Shown: positions 10,231 to 21,569, counted from the stretch's first letter. The stretch is 64,000 bases of DNA from Stenotrophomonas panacihumi (GCF_001431645.1 NZ_LLXU01000067.1:1-64000), one strand, 5' to 3'. The notes: a model not told the origin generated them from the sequence alone. Program-made: numbers and translations.

Positions 10231-11691
10231 TCAGGCCAGATGCTCGAACGCGCGCTGGCACCAGACCATGATCGGATTCCACGCCACGCCCAGCGCGAGC
10301 AGTGCGAGCGCGTTGACGCCGAGCACCACGCCGAGCACGCGGTCGTTGTTCGCCGGCAACGGCTCGCCGACCGGTTCGTCGAAGTACATCACCTTGATGA
10401 CGCGCAGGTAGTAGTACGCACCGATCACCGCGCAAATCACGCCGAGGATCGCCAGCCACAGCATGTGGCCCTGCACCGCCGCGCCGAGCACGGCCAGCTT
10501 GGTCCAGAAGCCCAGGAACGGCGGGATACCGGCAAGCGACGCCATGATGCACAGCACCAGGCCGGCCATCCACGGGTTGCGGGCGTTCAGGCCCTTGAAG
10601 TCGTCGATGTTCTCGGCCTCGAAGCCGCTGCGCGACAGCGCGATGATCGCGCCGAACGAAGCGGTCGACATGATCGCGTAGCTCACGGCATAGAACATCG
10701 CGGCCGAATAACCGCGCTCGTCGCCACCGGCCACGCCCATCAGCAGGAAGCCGATGTGCGAGACGGTCGAGTAAGCCAGCATGCGTTTGAGGTTGCTCTG
10801 CGCGATCGCCATCAGGTTGCCGATCACCAGCGACAGCGCCGACAGCGCACCGATCAGCAGGCTCCACTGCGGCGACAACGGGCCCATGCCCATTTCCAGC
10901 AGGCGGTAAGCCATGCCGAACGCGGCCAGCTTCGGTGCCGAGCTGATGAACAGCGCGATCGGCGCCGGGGCGCCCTGGTACACGTCGGGCAGCCACATGT
11001 GGAACGGCGCGGCGCCCAGCTTGAAGGCCACGCCGGCGATCATGAAGACCGTGCCGGTAAGCAGCAGCAGGCGCTCGGGCGAGCCGTCGATGGCGTCATG
11101 GATGCCGGCCAGGCTCAGCGTGCCGGTCGCGCCGTAGATTAGCGACATGCCGTACAGCAGCAGGCCCGAGGCCAGCGAGCCGAGCACGATGTACTTCATC
11201 GCCGCCTCGGTGGCCAGGCCGTTGTCGCGGTTCGAGGCGACCAGCGCGTACGAACACAGCGCGAGCAGTTCCAGGCCCAGGTACACCATCAGCAGGCTGC
11301 CGGCCGAGACCAGGATCATCATGCCCGCGGTGGCGAACAGCACCAGCACCGGGATCTCGCCCTGGAACAGGCTGCGCTCGCGCAGGTAGCTCCAGCCGTA
11401 GACCAGCGTCAGGCCGCTGACCAGCACGATCACGGTCTTCATCACGTCCGCGGCGGTGTCGCGCACGAACATGCCGTTGAAGATCTCGCCCTGCCCGCCC
11501 ACGCCGGTGGCCAGCATCGCCAGCACGATGGCGAGGATCGCGACCGAGATCAGGTGGGTCCAGACCTTGTGCCGCTGGCTGACGAACAGGTCGATCATCA
11601 GCAGGGCGAAGGCGCCACCGATCAGCACCAGTTCGGGTGCGAGCGGCGCCAGGTCGGCAGTGGTCAACGACAGGGGCGTTGGCGTGGTCAT
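10231..11691 (-). CDS. nuoN: NADH-quinone oxidoreductase subunit N
   Basis: NuoN is one of the three antiporter-like membrane subunits of complex I. The 486-residue product is hydrophobic throughout with about 14 membrane helices and carries the Lys/Glu and His residues typical of the family (for example HMWLPDVYQGAPAP and LKRMLAYSTVSHIGF). Three ATGs stand in a row at 11697, 11694 and 11691. AGGA directly abuts the first, so the third (11691, MTTPTPLSL) has the proper spacing and is chosen. It is the last gene of the nuo operon, with no clear terminator before the tRNA-fMet promoter. Confidence 0.97.
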   Translation of the reverse strand: MTTPTPLSLTTADLAPLAPELVLIGGAFALLMIDLFVSQRHKVWTHLISVAILAIVLAMLATGVGGQGEIFNGMFVRDTAADVMKTVIVLVSGLTLVYGWSYLRERSLFQGEIPVLVLFATAGMMILVSAGSLLMVYLGLELLALCSYALVASNRDNGLATEAAMKYIVLGSLASGLLLYGMSLIYGATGTLSLAGIHDAIDGSPERLLLLTGTVFMIAGVAFKLGAAPFHMWLPDVYQGAPAPIALFISSAPKLAAFGMAYRLLEMGMGPLSPQWSLLIGALSALSLVIGNLMAIAQSNLKRMLAYSTVSHIGFLLMGVAGGDERGYSAAMFYAVSYAIMSTASFGAIIALSRSGFEAENIDDFKGLNARNPWMAGLVLCIMASLAGIPPFLGFWTKLAVLGAAVQGHMLWLAILGVICAVIGAYYYLRVIKVMYFDEPVGEPLPANNDRVLGVVLGVNALALLALGVAWNPIMVWCQRAFEHLA

Positions 11692-11725
11692 CATCATTCC
11701 TGGTTCAATTTCTTGCGACGGCCCG

Positions 11726-13231
11726 TCAGAGCTTGCTGACGGCGATCTGGGTCGCCAGCTTCGCGATCGACGGCTCCATCAGGTCGGTCAGCGGCTTGGG
11801 ATAGATGCCCAGGGCCAGCACGCCGATGGCGAACACGCCGAGCACGAACGCCTCGCGGCCATTGATGTCCTTCAGCTCGGCCACGTGGGCATTGGCGACC
11901 TCGCCGAAGAACACGCGCTTGTAGAGCCACAGCGTGTAGGCGGCGGTGATCACCAGCGTGGTGGCCGCGCCGAACGCGATGAACGGATGCTTCTGGAAGC
12001 TGGCCATGATCACCATGAACTCGCCGACGAAGCCGCTGGTGCCCGGCAGGCCCGCGTTGGCCATGTAGAACAGCATGGCGAAGGTGGCGAACCACGGCAT
12101 CACGTTCACCACGCCGCCGTAATCGGCGATGCGGCGGGTATGCATGCGGTCGTACAGCACGCCGATGCAGGTGAACATCGCGCCGGAGACGAAGCCGTGC
12201 GAGATCATCTGCACCATCGCGCCCTGCAGGCCCAGGCGGGCGGCGTCGACGCTGCCGTAGTCACGCACCAGGGTGAAGGCGATGAACGTGCCGAGGGTGA
12301 CGAAGCCCATGTGGGCGATCGACGAATAAGCCACCAGCTTCTTCATGTCGTCCTGCACCAGGGCGACCAGGCCGACGTAGATCACCGCGATCAGCGACAG
12401 CGCGATCACCACCCACGCGAAGTGGTTGCTGGCGTCCGGCACGATCGGCAGGTTGAAGCGCAGGAAGCCGTAGCCACCGATCTTCAGCGCGATGGCGGCC
12501 AGGATCACCGAACCGGCGGTCGGCGCTTCCACGTGCGCGTCCGGCAGCCAGGTGTGCACCGGGAACATCGGCACCTTGACCGCGAAGGCGATCATGAAGG
12601 CGAAGAAGATCCAGGTCTGTTCCTTGGCGGTCAGCTGCATCGCGTACAGGTCGGCGAGCTGGAAGCTGCCGCCCTTCAGGTACAGGTAGATCAGCGCCAC
12701 CAGCATCAGCACCGAGCCGAGGAAGGTGTACAGGAAGAACTTGATCGCGGCGTAGATGCGGCGCGGGCCGCCCCACACGCCGATGATCAGGAACATCGGG
12801 ATCAGCATGGCTTCGAAGAACACGTAGAACAGCATCGCGTCGGTTGCCGCGAAGATGCCCACGGTCACGCCTTCCAGGATTAGGAAGGCCGCCACGTACT
12901 GGTTGACGCGCTTCTCGATCACGCCCCACGCGCCGACCAGGGCCAGCACCGTGACCAGGGTGGTCAGCACGATCAGCGCGATGGCGATGCCGTCCACGCC
13001 CAGGTTGTAGCCGATGTTGTACGCCGGGATCCAGGCATGCAGCTCGACGAACTGCAGCGCATCGCTGCTGCGGTCATAACCGGTGAGCAGCGGCAGGCTG
13101 ATCAGCAGGGTCACCACCGCGACGACCAGGGACGCCCAGCGGGCGGCCTGTGCGTTGCGCAGGGCGAGGATCAGGGCACCGCCGAGGATCGGCAGCCAGA
13201 TCAGGACACTCAATAGGGGCCAGTTCGACAC
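11726..13231 (-). CDS. nuoM: NADH-quinone oxidoreductase subunit M
   Basis: This is the second antiporter-like proton-pumping subunit, 501 residues with about 14 membrane helices. Family blocks include FFEAMLIPMFLIIGVWGG, HTWLPDAHVEAPTAGSVILA and LVAYSSIAHMGFV. The conserved pumping residues appear as the Glu in FFEAML and the Lys in MKKLVAYSS. The start is a GTG at 13231 after a weak AAGAAG. It sits 19 bases past nuoL and 34 bases before nuoN. Confidence 0.97.
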   Translation of the reverse strand: MSNWPLLSVLIWLPILGGALILALRNAQAARWASLVVAVVTLLISLPLLTGYDRSSDALQFVELHAWIPAYNIGYNLGVDGIAIALIVLTTLVTVLALVGAWGVIEKRVNQYVAAFLILEGVTVGIFAATDAMLFYVFFEAMLIPMFLIIGVWGGPRRIYAAIKFFLYTFLGSVLMLVALIYLYLKGGSFQLADLYAMQLTAKEQTWIFFAFMIAFAVKVPMFPVHTWLPDAHVEAPTAGSVILAAIALKIGGYGFLRFNLPIVPDASNHFAWVVIALSLIAVIYVGLVALVQDDMKKLVAYSSIAHMGFVTLGTFIAFTLVRDYGSVDAARLGLQGAMVQMISHGFVSGAMFTCIGVLYDRMHTRRIADYGGVVNVMPWFATFAMLFYMANAGLPGTSGFVGEFMVIMASFQKHPFIAFGAATTLVITAAYTLWLYKRVFFGEVANAHVAELKDINGREAFVLGVFAIGVLALGIYPKPLTDLMEPSIAKLATQIAVSKL

Positions 13232-13250
13232 GTCTTCTTATCCGTACAGG

Positions 13251-15443
13251 TCAACGCCAGACATAATTCACGACGGTCAACAGGGCGATCAGCCCGATGA
13301 TCATCGCGAAGGCGTAGTGGTAGAGGAAACCGGACTGCGTGCGACGCAGCAGGTGGGCGGCCAGGTCGACCACGCGGGCCGAACCGTTGACCACCGCGCC
13401 GTCGACCACATGGGTGTCGATCGCGCGGGACACCTTGCCCAGGCGGACGCCGCCGCCGGCGAAGCCGTTGATCCAGAGCTTGTCGAAACCGTACTTCTCT
13501 TCGAGGATCCGCACCGGCCAGGCAAAGAGCTTGCGCGCCTTGCCCGCCAGGTCCGGCTTCCACAGGTACATCAGCGCCGCCAGCAGGAAACCGGCCAGGG
13601 TCAGCCAGAACGGCCAGGCGCTCATGCCATGCGTGGCGTACTCGACCGGGCCGTGCCAGAACTCTTCGCCCACCTCGGCCACGGTGTTGTGGCTCTGGTT
13701 GTAGAAGTCGATGACGCCGGTGAAGAACGTGGTCTCCTGGCCGGGCACCGTCTCGGCGGCGCGGTGGCCCATCCAGTCCGTGCCGAACAGCATCGGGCCG
13801 GAGGTAATGAAACCGATCGCGATCGACGGGATCGCCAGCAGCACCAGCGGCAGGGTCACCACCCACGGCGACTCGTGCGGCTCGTGCGCGCCATGGCCGT
13901 GGCCGTGGTCGTCGTGGCCGTGGTCGTCATGCGCATGGTCATCGTGCGCATGGTCATCGTGCGCGTGGTCGGCGTGCGCATCGTGGTGCGCATGCGCGTC
14001 GCGGAAGCGCTCCTTGCCATGGAAGGTCATGAACAGCAGGCGGAAGCTGTAGAAGCTCGTCACCAGCACGCCGCCCAGCACCGCCCAGTAGCCGTACGTG
14101 GCCACCCAGTTGTGCGCGTGGTGCGCGTGGATCTCGGCCGCCTCGATGATGGTGTCCTTCGAGTAGAAGCCGGAGAAGAACGGCGTGCCGACCAGGGCCA
14201 GCGTACCGATGACGCTGGTCCAGTAGGTGATCGGCATGTACTTGCGCAGGCCGCCCATCTTGCGCATGTCCTGCTCGTGGTGCATGCCGATGATGACCGA
14301 GCCGGCCGCCAGGAACAGCAGCGCCTTGAAGAAGGCGTGCGTCATCAGGTGGAACACCGCCGCCGAGTACGCCGACACGCCCAGCGCGACGGTCATGTAG
14401 CCCAGCTGCGACAGCGTCGAGTAGGCGACCACGCGCTTGATGTCGTTCTGCACGATGCCGATCAGGCCGGTGAAGAACGCGGTGGTCGCGCCGACGAACA
14501 GCACGAAGTTCAGCGCGGTTTCCGACAGCTCGAACAGCGGCGACATGCGCGCCACCATGAAGATGCCGGCGGTCACCATCGTGGCGGCGTGAATCAGCGC
14601 CGAGATCGGGGTCGGGCCTTCCATCGAGTCCGGCAGCCAGACATGCAGCGGCACCTGCGCCGACTTGCCCATCGCGCCAATGAACAGGCAGATGCAGATC
14701 AGCGTGGCGACCGACCACACCACCGGCTGACTGAGCAGCGCGAAGTGCTGGCCGAACAGGTCGAAGGAGCCATCCCACAGCTGCACGGCGGCGCGCGGGT
14801 CGGCAAGCACCCCGGCGTTGGCGAACACGGTCGCGTAGTCGAGGGTGTTGAACACCCACAGCACCGCGGCGATGCCGAGGATGAAGCCGAAGTCGCCGAC
14901 GCGGTTGACCAGGAACGCCTTCATGTTGGCGAACACCGCGGTCGGGCGCTTGAACCAGAAGCCGATCAGCAGGTACGACACCAGGCCCACCGCTTCCCAG
15001 CCGAAGAACAGCTGCAGGAAGTTGTTGCTCATCACCAGGGTGAGCATCGAGAAGGTGAACAGCGAGATGTAGCTGAAGAAGCGCTGGTAGCCCGGGTCAT
15101 CGGCCATGTAGCCGATGGTGTAGATGTGCACCAGCAGCGAGACGAAGGTCACCACGACCATCATCATCGCGGTCAGCTTGTCGATCATGAAACCGACATG
15201 CGCGCTGTACTGGCCCACCTCGAAGAAGGTGTACAGGTTCTGGTTGAACGGCGAGGCGCCCTGCCCCACCAGCTGGTACAGCACGAAGCACGACAGCGCG
15301 CAGCTGATCGCCACGCCGAGGATGGTGGCGAACTGGGCGCCCTTGCGGCCGACCTGCCGGCCGAACAAGCCGGCGATGATGCTGCCCACCAGCGGTGCGA
15401 GCACCACGGTGATGAGCAGGCCCTTGGAGAGTGTGATTTCCAT
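13251..15443 (-). CDS. nuoL: NADH-quinone oxidoreductase subunit L, with His/Asp-rich loop
   Basis: NuoL is the distal antiporter-like subunit of complex I and carries the long lateral helix at its C-terminus. The 730 residues include the family blocks FFGWEAVGLVSYLLIGFW, HVWLPDSMEGPTPISALIHA and KRVVAYSTLSQLGYM. An inserted hydrophilic loop at residues 484-523 (13875-13994) has 17 His and 10 Asp in 40 positions. It is encoded by near-repeats of 15 bases around DHAHD units. The loop lies between two membrane helices after the conserved antiporter core and may bind metal, which is inference. Start ATG 15443 (MEITLSKG). Confidence 0.97.
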   Translation of the reverse strand: MEITLSKGLLITVVLAPLVGSIIAGLFGRQVGRKGAQFATILGVAISCALSCFVLYQLVGQGASPFNQNLYTFFEVGQYSAHVGFMIDKLTAMMMVVVTFVSLLVHIYTIGYMADDPGYQRFFSYISLFTFSMLTLVMSNNFLQLFFGWEAVGLVSYLLIGFWFKRPTAVFANMKAFLVNRVGDFGFILGIAAVLWVFNTLDYATVFANAGVLADPRAAVQLWDGSFDLFGQHFALLSQPVVWSVATLICICLFIGAMGKSAQVPLHVWLPDSMEGPTPISALIHAATMVTAGIFMVARMSPLFELSETALNFVLFVGATTAFFTGLIGIVQNDIKRVVAYSTLSQLGYMTVALGVSAYSAAVFHLMTHAFFKALLFLAAGSVIIGMHHEQDMRKMGGLRKYMPITYWTSVIGTLALVGTPFFSGFYSKDTIIEAAEIHAHHAHNWVATYGYWAVLGGVLVTSFYSFRLLFMTFHGKERFRDAHAHHDAHADHAHDDHAHDDHAHDDHGHDDHGHGHGAHEPHESPWVVTLPLVLLAIPSIAIGFITSGPMLFGTDWMGHRAAETVPGQETTFFTGVIDFYNQSHNTVAEVGEEFWHGPVEYATHGMSAWPFWLTLAGFLLAALMYLWKPDLAGKARKLFAWPVRILEEKYGFDKLWINGFAGGGVRLGKVSRAIDTHVVDGAVVNGSARVVDLAAHLLRRTQSGFLYHYAFAMIIGLIALLTVVNYVWR

Positions 15444-15450
15444 CTTCGGG

Positions 15451-15756
15451 TCAGCCCTTCAGCGAATCGACTTCGGCCACATTGATCGTGCGGCGGGTGC
15501 GGAACAGGGTCACCAGGATGGCCAGGCCGATGGCGGCTTCGGCGGCGGCGACGGTCAGGATGAAGAACACGAACAGCTGCCCCGCCGTGTCGCCCAGGTG
15601 GCGCGAGAAGGCGATGAAGTTGATGTTCACCGAGAGCAGCAGCAGCTCGATGCACATCAGCAGCACGATGACGTTCTTGCGGTTGAGGAAGATGCCGGCG
15701 AGGCTGATGCAGAACAGCACCGCGCCCAGTCCCAGCAGGTGGCCAAGGGTGATCAC
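15451..15756 (-). CDS. nuoK: NADH-quinone oxidoreductase subunit K
   Basis: A small membrane subunit of complex I (MrpC-like), 101 residues in three helices, with the conserved Glu residues in [12 protein letters not shown] and [11 protein letters not shown] that belong to the proton path. The start is a GTG at 15756 overlapping the nuoJ stop (GTGA), which indicates translational coupling. It is 7 bases upstream of nuoL. Confidence 0.97.
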   Translation of the reverse strand: MITLGHLLGLGAVLFCISLAGIFLNRKNVIVLLMCIELLLLSVNINFIAFSRHLGDTAGQLFVFFILTVAAAEAAIGLAILVTLFRTRRTINVAEVDSLKG

Positions 15757-16409
15757 GAATTTGCCTCCGGGGTGTTGCCGGCATCCGTCGGCGCCGGGGT
15801 GACCGGCTTCACGGCGGCCATCTTGACGATGCGCAGGCGGTCGCCCGCCTTGACCCGGGTCTGCTCGGACGCGTTCTGGGTCTTGATGCCGGTGCGCTTG
15901 CGCAGGGTCAGCATCACCGCGGCGATCACCGCCACGGTCAGGATGACGGCGGCGAACTCGAACGGCATCAGGTATTCGGTGAACAGGCTGCGCGCCAGCC
16001 AGGTCAGGTTCGAGGTGTCGGCGGCCAGCGCGGCGGCGTTATCGGCCGGCAGCGGGGTGGCGGTGCGCGACTTCACGCCGATCAGGCTGACCATCTCGAA
16101 CAGCATCAGCGCCGCGAAGATGATGCCCCACGGCAGGTACTTCACCCAGCCCTCGCGCAGGCGGCTGGTGTCGATGTCCAGCATCATCACCACGAACAGG
16201 AACAGCACCATCACCGCGCCGACGTAGACCAGCACCAGGGTGACACCCAGGAACTCGGCCCCGATCAGCACCCACACGCAGGCGATGGAGAAGAACGTCA
16301 GGATCAGGCACAGCACCGCGTAGACGGGGTTGCGCACGCTGATCACCGAGGCGGCCGAAACCACCGCGATCGCCGAGAAGGCCCAGAAGAGAATATTGAC
16401 CCAGTCCAT
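15753..16409 (-). CDS. nuoJ: NADH-quinone oxidoreductase subunit J
   Basis: This is a complex I membrane subunit of 218 residues with five helices; the mid-membrane block [19 protein letters not shown] is diagnostic. A polar C-terminal tail of about 50 residues (from about residue 170) is longer than in E. coli. Two ATGs are adjacent (16412, 16409). GAGG lies 5 bases before the second, so 16409 (MDWVNILF) is preferred. It overlaps nuoK by 4 bases. Confidence 0.96.
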   Translation of the reverse strand: MDWVNILFWAFSAIAVVSAASVISVRNPVYAVLCLILTFFSIACVWVLIGAEFLGVTLVLVYVGAVMVLFLFVVMMLDIDTSRLREGWVKYLPWGIIFAALMLFEMVSLIGVKSRTATPLPADNAAALAADTSNLTWLARSLFTEYLMPFEFAAVILTVAVIAAVMLTLRKRTGIKTQNASEQTRVKAGDRLRIVKMAAVKPVTPAPTDAGNTPEANS

Positions 16410-16416
16410 CATGACC

Positions 16417-16905
16417 TCAGCGGAAGGCGGCGTCGGCGGCGCGGCGCTCGGCGATCTCGGACTCGAGACGGTCGCCGATCGCCAGCAGCTGCGGCTTGGT
16501 GACGATGTTTTCGCCACGGTTCTCGAAGTGGTACTCGAGGATGTGGGTTTCCACGATCGAGTCGACCGGGCAGCTCTCTTCGCAGAAACCGCAGAAGATG
16601 CACTTGAACAGGTCGATGTCGTAGCGCGTGGTGCGGCGGGTGCCGTCCTCGCGCTTGGCCGAATCGATGGTGATGGCCAGCGCCGGGCACACCGCCTCGC
16701 ACAGCTTGCAGGCAATGCAGCGCTCTTCCCCGTTGGGATAGCGGCGCAGCGCGTGCAGGCCACGGAAGCGCGGCGACTGCGGGAACTTCTCCATCGGGTA
16801 GATGACGGTGTACTTCGGCTTGAAGGTGTACTTCAGCGTCAGCCACAGGCCACTGAGCAGCTCGAGGAGCAGCAGGCTCTTGAAGTAATGGGTGATCTTG
16901 TTCAT
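16417..16905 (-). CDS. nuoI: NADH-quinone oxidoreductase subunit I
   Basis: This ferredoxin-like subunit carries clusters N6a and N6b on the way to quinone. The 162-residue protein has two complete 4Fe-4S motifs, [12 protein letters not shown] (Cys 63, 66, 69, 73) and [12 protein letters not shown] (Cys 102, 105, 108, 112). The amphipathic N-terminus ([16 protein letters not shown]) attaches it to the membrane arm. Start ATG 16905. It is 3 bases past nuoH. Confidence 0.98.
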   Translation of the reverse strand: MNKITHYFKSLLLLELLSGLWLTLKYTFKPKYTVIYPMEKFPQSPRFRGLHALRRYPNGEERCIACKLCEAVCPALAITIDSAKREDGTRRTTRYDIDLFKCIFCGFCEESCPVDSIVETHILEYHFENRGENIVTKPQLLAIGDRLESEIAERRAADAAFR

Positions 16906-16908
16906 CGA

Positions 16909-18006
16909 TTACACGCCCTTCTGGATCACGCCGTAGAACACCATCAATGCCGTCACCGCGATCCAGACGATGGTCAGCGGGATGAAGATCTTCCAGCCCA
17001 GTCGCATGATCTGGTCGTAGCGGTAGCGCGGGAACGACGCGCGGAACCAGATGTAGGCGCTGGCGAAGAAAAACACCTTGATGAACAGCCACGGCCAGCC
17101 GCCCAGCCAGATCCAGTCGACCAGCGGCGAGACGCTGCCCGGATTGACCCAGCCCTGGATCGGGCTCAGCCAGCCGCCGAGGAAGAAGATCGAGATCAGG
17201 AAGCTGACCAGGATCATGTTGGCGTACTCGGCCAGGAAGAACAGCGCGAAGGCGCCACCCGAGTACTCCACCATGTGGCCGGCGACAATTTCCGATTCGC
17301 CTTCCACCACGTCGAACGGCGCGCGGTTGGTTTCGGCCACGCCGGACACCCAGTACACGACGAACAGCGGGAACAGCGGGATCAGGAACCAGTCGAAGAA
17401 GCCCGAGCTGCCGCCCTGCGCCTCGACGATCGCGGTGAGGTTCACGCTCTGCGCGGCGATCATCACGCCGACCAGCGCGAAGCCCATCGCGATTTCATAG
17501 CTGACCACCTGCGCGGCCGAACGCATCGCGCCGAGGAAGGCGTACTTCGAGTTCGACGCCCAGCCGGCCAGGATGATGCCGTACACGCCCAGCGAGGTCA
17601 TCGCCAGCAGGTACAGCAGGCCGACGTTGGCGTTGGACAGCACGATCTTCGCGTCGAACGGCACCACCGACCAGGCCGCGAAGGCCGGGGCGAGCACGAT
17701 CAGCGGGGCGATCACGTACAGCGCCTTGTGCGCGCTGGACGGCTGGATGATTTCCTTGGTGAGCAGCTTGAAGACGTCGGCGAAGGCCTGCAGCAGGCCG
17801 CCGAGGCCGACATAGCTCGGCCCGTGGCGCACGTGCATCCAGCCGATCAGCTTGCGCTCCCACACCACGTAGAAGGCCACCGCGGTGATGACCGGCACCG
17901 CGATCACCAGGATCTTGGCGATGATCCACAGCACCGCGCCGATATCGCCCAGGCCCAGCAGCCACTGGTGCAGCGGATCGACCAGGTTCAACAGCATCTC
18001 GTTCAT
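16909..18006 (-). CDS. nuoH: NADH-quinone oxidoreductase subunit H
   Basis: NuoH is the membrane subunit that forms the quinone chamber with NuoB and NuoD. The protein is 365 residues with about eight helices and has the family blocks [34 protein letters not shown] and the acidic loop [18 protein letters not shown]. Start ATG 18006 overlaps the nuoG stop by 4 bases. Confidence 0.98.
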   Translation of the reverse strand: MNEMLLNLVDPLHQWLLGLGDIGAVLWIIAKILVIAVPVITAVAFYVVWERKLIGWMHVRHGPSYVGLGGLLQAFADVFKLLTKEIIQPSSAHKALYVIAPLIVLAPAFAAWSVVPFDAKIVLSNANVGLLYLLAMTSLGVYGIILAGWASNSKYAFLGAMRSAAQVVSYEIAMGFALVGVMIAAQSVNLTAIVEAQGGSSGFFDWFLIPLFPLFVVYWVSGVAETNRAPFDVVEGESEIVAGHMVEYSGGAFALFFLAEYANMILVSFLISIFFLGGWLSPIQGWVNPGSVSPLVDWIWLGGWPWLFIKVFFFASAYIWFRASFPRYRYDQIMRLGWKIFIPLTIVWIAVTALMVFYGVIQKGV

Positions 18007-20237
18007 GCAGCCACCACCGTTACGCGACCGGCGCCGAGCGGCGCGGTAGCGCCATGGCCGGATTCAATCCAGACCGTGCCCGCGGCGACCCGCTTGTCCA
18101 GCACCACCGGCAGCGTCGCCTTACCGGCGCTCGTGCCGACCTTGACCATCTGGCCTTCGGCCACCTGCAGCTGCGCGGCCGCGTCCGGGCTCATCACCAC
18201 GGCCGGGGCCAGGTTGAGCGGATGCGACTGCAGCGCGGCGGCGCGGCGAACGACCGCGTCGGTGCGGTAGATCGCGGCGGTCGCGGCGACCTCCAGGCCC
18301 TCGCCCGCCACCGCCGGCTGCGCCGAGGCGCTCGGGGTGACGCTGCGGGCCTGCATGCCGGCGCGCAGGCCGGTCAGGTCGGTGAACTCGAAACCAGCCA
18401 GGGCCAGCTCGCCACCGAGGGCACGCAGCACGCGCCAGCCCTCGCGGGCTTCCACCGGCAGCTTGCCGCCGGCCTTGGCCTTCTGCACGCGGCCGTCGAG
18501 GTTGGTCAGCGTTGCTTCGATTTCCGGCAGCGCGCCGATCGGCAGGATGACGTCGGCCACATCGCGGGTCGAGGCACAGGCGAACTGGCTGAAGGCCACC
18601 ACCTGGGCGCCGTGCAGCGCGGCACGCGCGGCCGGGGCGTCGGCGAAGTCCAGGCCCGGCTCGATGCCGTAGATCACATAGGCCGAGCGCGGCTGGGCCA
18701 GCATGGCGCCGGCATCGCGCGCGGTGGGCAGCACGCCCTGCGCGACCAGGCCCACGGCGTTGGCGCCCTGCGGGATGCGGCACACCGCCGCGCCCGTGGC
18801 GCCGGCGAAATCACGCACCGCGGCGCGCAGCGAGGCGGCCTGCGGGTGGTTCTCGACCAGGCCGCCGACGATCACCACGGCGCGCGAAGCACCCTTGACC
18901 GCATCGCGCAGCGCGGCGTCGGAGAGCGCCGAGGCGATCTGCGACGGGGCCACGACCTGTTTGCCGGCCAGCTTGAAGGTGAAGTCGAAATCGACCGGGT
19001 TGACCGCGTGGATCTTCGTGCCGTTGGCCACCTGCGCCTTGCGCAGGCGGGCATGCAGCAGCGGCAGCTCGTGGCGCACGTTGCTGCCGACGATCACCAC
19101 CACGTCGGCCTGTTCGATCTCGGCCAGCGACACGGCGAACGGTTCGGCGACGGCGGCGTCGGAGAAATCGCGGTTGAAGATCCGGTGGTCCAGGTTGCCG
19201 GTGCCCAGGCCCGAGGCCAGGCGCGCCAGCAGCTCGCCTTCCTCATTGGAGGTCGCCGGGTGGACCAGCACGCCGAGGTTGTCACCCGACTGCGCCTTGA
19301 GGATCTGCGCGGCGGCCGACAGGCCTTCGGCCCAGCTCACTTCCACCCACTCGCCGTTGACCTTCTTCAGCGGCTTGACCGCGCGGTCTTCGCTGTACAG
19401 GCCCTGGTGCGAATAGCGGTCGCGGTCCGACAGCCAGCATTCGTTGACCAGCTCGTTGTCACGCGGCACGGTGCGCAGCACTTCGCCGCGACGCACGTGC
19501 AGGAACAGGTTCGAGCCCATCGCGTCGTGGTAGCCCAGCGACTCGCGCGCCGACAGCTCCCACGGGCGGGCGCGGAACTGGAACACCTTGTTGGTCAGCG
19601 CGCCCACCGGGCACACGTCGATGACGTTGCCGGAAATCTCGGTGGTCAGCGGCTTGCCGTCATAGGTGCCGATCTGCAGGTTCTCGCCGCGGTACATGCC
19701 GCCCAGCTCATAGGTGCCGGCGACGTCCGCGGTGAAGCGCACGCAGCGCGTGCACTGGATGCAGCGGGTCATCTCGGTGGCGACCAGCGGACCGATGTCC
19801 TCGTCGGGCACCACGCGCTTGCGCTCGTTGAAGCGGCTCACCGAACGGCCGTAGCCGAGCGAGACGTCCTGCAGCTCGCACTCGCCGCCCTGGTCGCAGA
19901 TCGGGCAGTCCAGCGGGTGGTTGATCAGCAGGAATTCCATCACGCTGCGCTGGAACTTCAGCGCCTTCTCGCTGCGCGTGGCGACCTTCATGCCGTCCAT
20001 CACCGGGGTGGCGCAGGCAGGCGCCGGCTTCGGCGACTTTTCCACGTCCACCAGGCACATGCGGCAGTTGGCGGCGATCGGCAGCTTCTCGTGGTAGCAG
20101 AAACGCGGGATCGGGATGCCGGCCTTGTCGGCGGCCTGGATGATCATCGAGCCCTTGGGCACGACGAGGCTCTGGCCGTCGATCTCGACGGTGACATGAT
20201 CCGGCGGAACGTTCGGATTTACCGGCTGTGCGCTCAC
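18003..20237 (-). CDS. nuoG: NADH-quinone oxidoreductase subunit G
   Basis: This is the large Fe-S subunit of the peripheral arm, 744 residues. The N-terminal ferredoxin domain has Cys47, Cys58, Cys61 and Cys75 for a 2Fe-2S cluster. Then follow a His/Cys segment ([16 protein letters not shown]) and the 4Fe-4S motif [10 protein letters not shown]. The C-terminal two-thirds is a molybdopterin-oxidoreductase-like domain that in complex I is a structural relic. Start is a GTG at 20237 overlapping the nuoF stop (GTGA). Confidence 0.98.
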   Translation of the reverse strand: MSAQPVNPNVPPDHVTVEIDGQSLVVPKGSMIIQAADKAGIPIPRFCYHEKLPIAANCRMCLVDVEKSPKPAPACATPVMDGMKVATRSEKALKFQRSVMEFLLINHPLDCPICDQGGECELQDVSLGYGRSVSRFNERKRVVPDEDIGPLVATEMTRCIQCTRCVRFTADVAGTYELGGMYRGENLQIGTYDGKPLTTEISGNVIDVCPVGALTNKVFQFRARPWELSARESLGYHDAMGSNLFLHVRRGEVLRTVPRDNELVNECWLSDRDRYSHQGLYSEDRAVKPLKKVNGEWVEVSWAEGLSAAAQILKAQSGDNLGVLVHPATSNEEGELLARLASGLGTGNLDHRIFNRDFSDAAVAEPFAVSLAEIEQADVVVIVGSNVRHELPLLHARLRKAQVANGTKIHAVNPVDFDFTFKLAGKQVVAPSQIASALSDAALRDAVKGASRAVVIVGGLVENHPQAASLRAAVRDFAGATGAAVCRIPQGANAVGLVAQGVLPTARDAGAMLAQPRSAYVIYGIEPGLDFADAPAARAALHGAQVVAFSQFACASTRDVADVILPIGALPEIEATLTNLDGRVQKAKAGGKLPVEAREGWRVLRALGGELALAGFEFTDLTGLRAGMQARSVTPSASAQPAVAGEGLEVAATAAIYRTDAVVRRAAALQSHPLNLAPAVVMSPDAAAQLQVAEGQMVKVGTSAGKATLPVVLDKRVAAGTVWIESGHGATAPLGAGRVTVVAA

Positions 20238-21565
20238 GCAGCCACTCCCATTTGCTCGTCGACGATCGAGCGACCGTTGACGATGTAGTACTCGAATTCA
20301 TCCCAGAACTGGCGCAGGAAACCCTGGATCGGCCAGGCCGCGGCTTCGCCGAACGCGCAGATGGTGTGGCCCTCGATCTGGCCGGCCACCGCCTTCAGCT
20401 GGTGCAGGTCTTCCATGGTCGCCTTGCCGGCGACGATGCGCTCCAGCACGCGGTGCATCCAGCCGGTGCCTTCGCGGCACGGGGTGCACTGGCCACAGGA
20501 TTCCTTGTGGAAGAACTGCGAGATGCGGCAGGCGAAACGCACGCAGCACACGCTGTCGTCCAGCACCACGATGGCGCCCGACCCCAGGCCGGTGCCCAGG
20601 GCACGCAGGGTGTCGTAGTCCATCTGCAGGCCGGCCAGCTGGTCGGCCTTCAGCACCGGCATCGACACGCCGCCCGGCACCGCCGCCTTCAGCTTGCGGC
20701 CCGGCTTCAGGCCACCGGCCATTTCCAGCAGCTCGTCGAAAGTGGTGCCCAGCGGCACTTCGAAGTTGCCGCCCTTCTGCACGCAGCCGGAGACCGAGAA
20801 GATCTTCGGGCCGCCGTTGGCGGTCTTGCTCAGGCCCTTGAACCACTCCGCGCCGTTGCGGATGATCGCCGGCACCGAGGCGTAGGTCTCGGTGTTGTTG
20901 ATCGTCGTCGGCTTGCCGTACAGGCCGAAGTTGGCCGGGAACGGCGGCTTGTAGCGCGGCTGGCCCTTCTTGCCTTCCAGCGATTCCATCAGCGCGGTTT
21001 CTTCGCCGCAGATGTAGGCGCCGGCGCCCAGCGCGCCATAGATGTCGATGTCCACGCCCGAGCCCAGCACGTTCTTGCCCAGCCAGCCGTTCGCATAGGC
21101 GTCGGCCAGGGCCTGCTCGAAGTGCTCGAACGGCTCGTGGTGGAACTCGCCACGCAGGTAGTTGTAGCCCGCGGTGGAACCGGTGGCGTAGCAGGCGATC
21201 GCCATGCCCTCCACCACCGAATGCGGGTTGTAGCGCAGGATGTCGCGGTCCTTGCAGGTGCCTGGCTCGGATTCGTCCGAATTGCAGAGGATGTACTTCT
21301 GCATGTCGCCCTTCGGCATGAAGGACCACTTCAGGCCGGTCGGGAAGCCCGCGCCACCGCGGCCGCGCAGGCCGGACTGCTTGACCATTTCGATGACGTC
21401 GGCCGGCGCGATCTTCTCTTCGAGGATCTTGCGCAGCGCGGCGTAGCCACCGGTCTTGAGGTAGCTCTCGTAGGACCAGGGCGTGTCGTAGTGCAGCGTG
21501 GTCAGGCAGACCTGGTGCGGCAGCGGCGCCGGACCGACCGGACCCTTGGATTCGTGGTGTGCCAT
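20234..21565 (-). CDS. nuoF: NADH-quinone oxidoreductase subunit F
   Basis: NuoF binds NADH and FMN and is the electron entry point of complex I. The 443-residue protein has the Gly-rich nucleotide site [14 protein letters not shown] near residue 70, the NADH/FMN block [19 protein letters not shown], and the 4Fe-4S (N3) cysteines SCGQCTPC (Cys 357, 360, 363) plus a later Cys in HTICAFGEA. Start ATG 21565, 4 bases past nuoE. Confidence 0.98.
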   Translation of the reverse strand: MAHHESKGPVGPAPLPHQVCLTTLHYDTPWSYESYLKTGGYAALRKILEEKIAPADVIEMVKQSGLRGRGGAGFPTGLKWSFMPKGDMQKYILCNSDESEPGTCKDRDILRYNPHSVVEGMAIACYATGSTAGYNYLRGEFHHEPFEHFEQALADAYANGWLGKNVLGSGVDIDIYGALGAGAYICGEETALMESLEGKKGQPRYKPPFPANFGLYGKPTTINNTETYASVPAIIRNGAEWFKGLSKTANGGPKIFSVSGCVQKGGNFEVPLGTTFDELLEMAGGLKPGRKLKAAVPGGVSMPVLKADQLAGLQMDYDTLRALGTGLGSGAIVVLDDSVCCVRFACRISQFFHKESCGQCTPCREGTGWMHRVLERIVAGKATMEDLHQLKAVAGQIEGHTICAFGEAAAWPIQGFLRQFWDEFEYYIVNGRSIVDEQMGVAA

Positions 21566-21569
21566 GCGC

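Noticed and set aside
13890..14000. Regular 15-base repeats that could be mistaken for a CRISPR or minisatellite
   Set aside because: They stay in frame within nuoL and encode the His/Asp-rich loop; there are no spacers.
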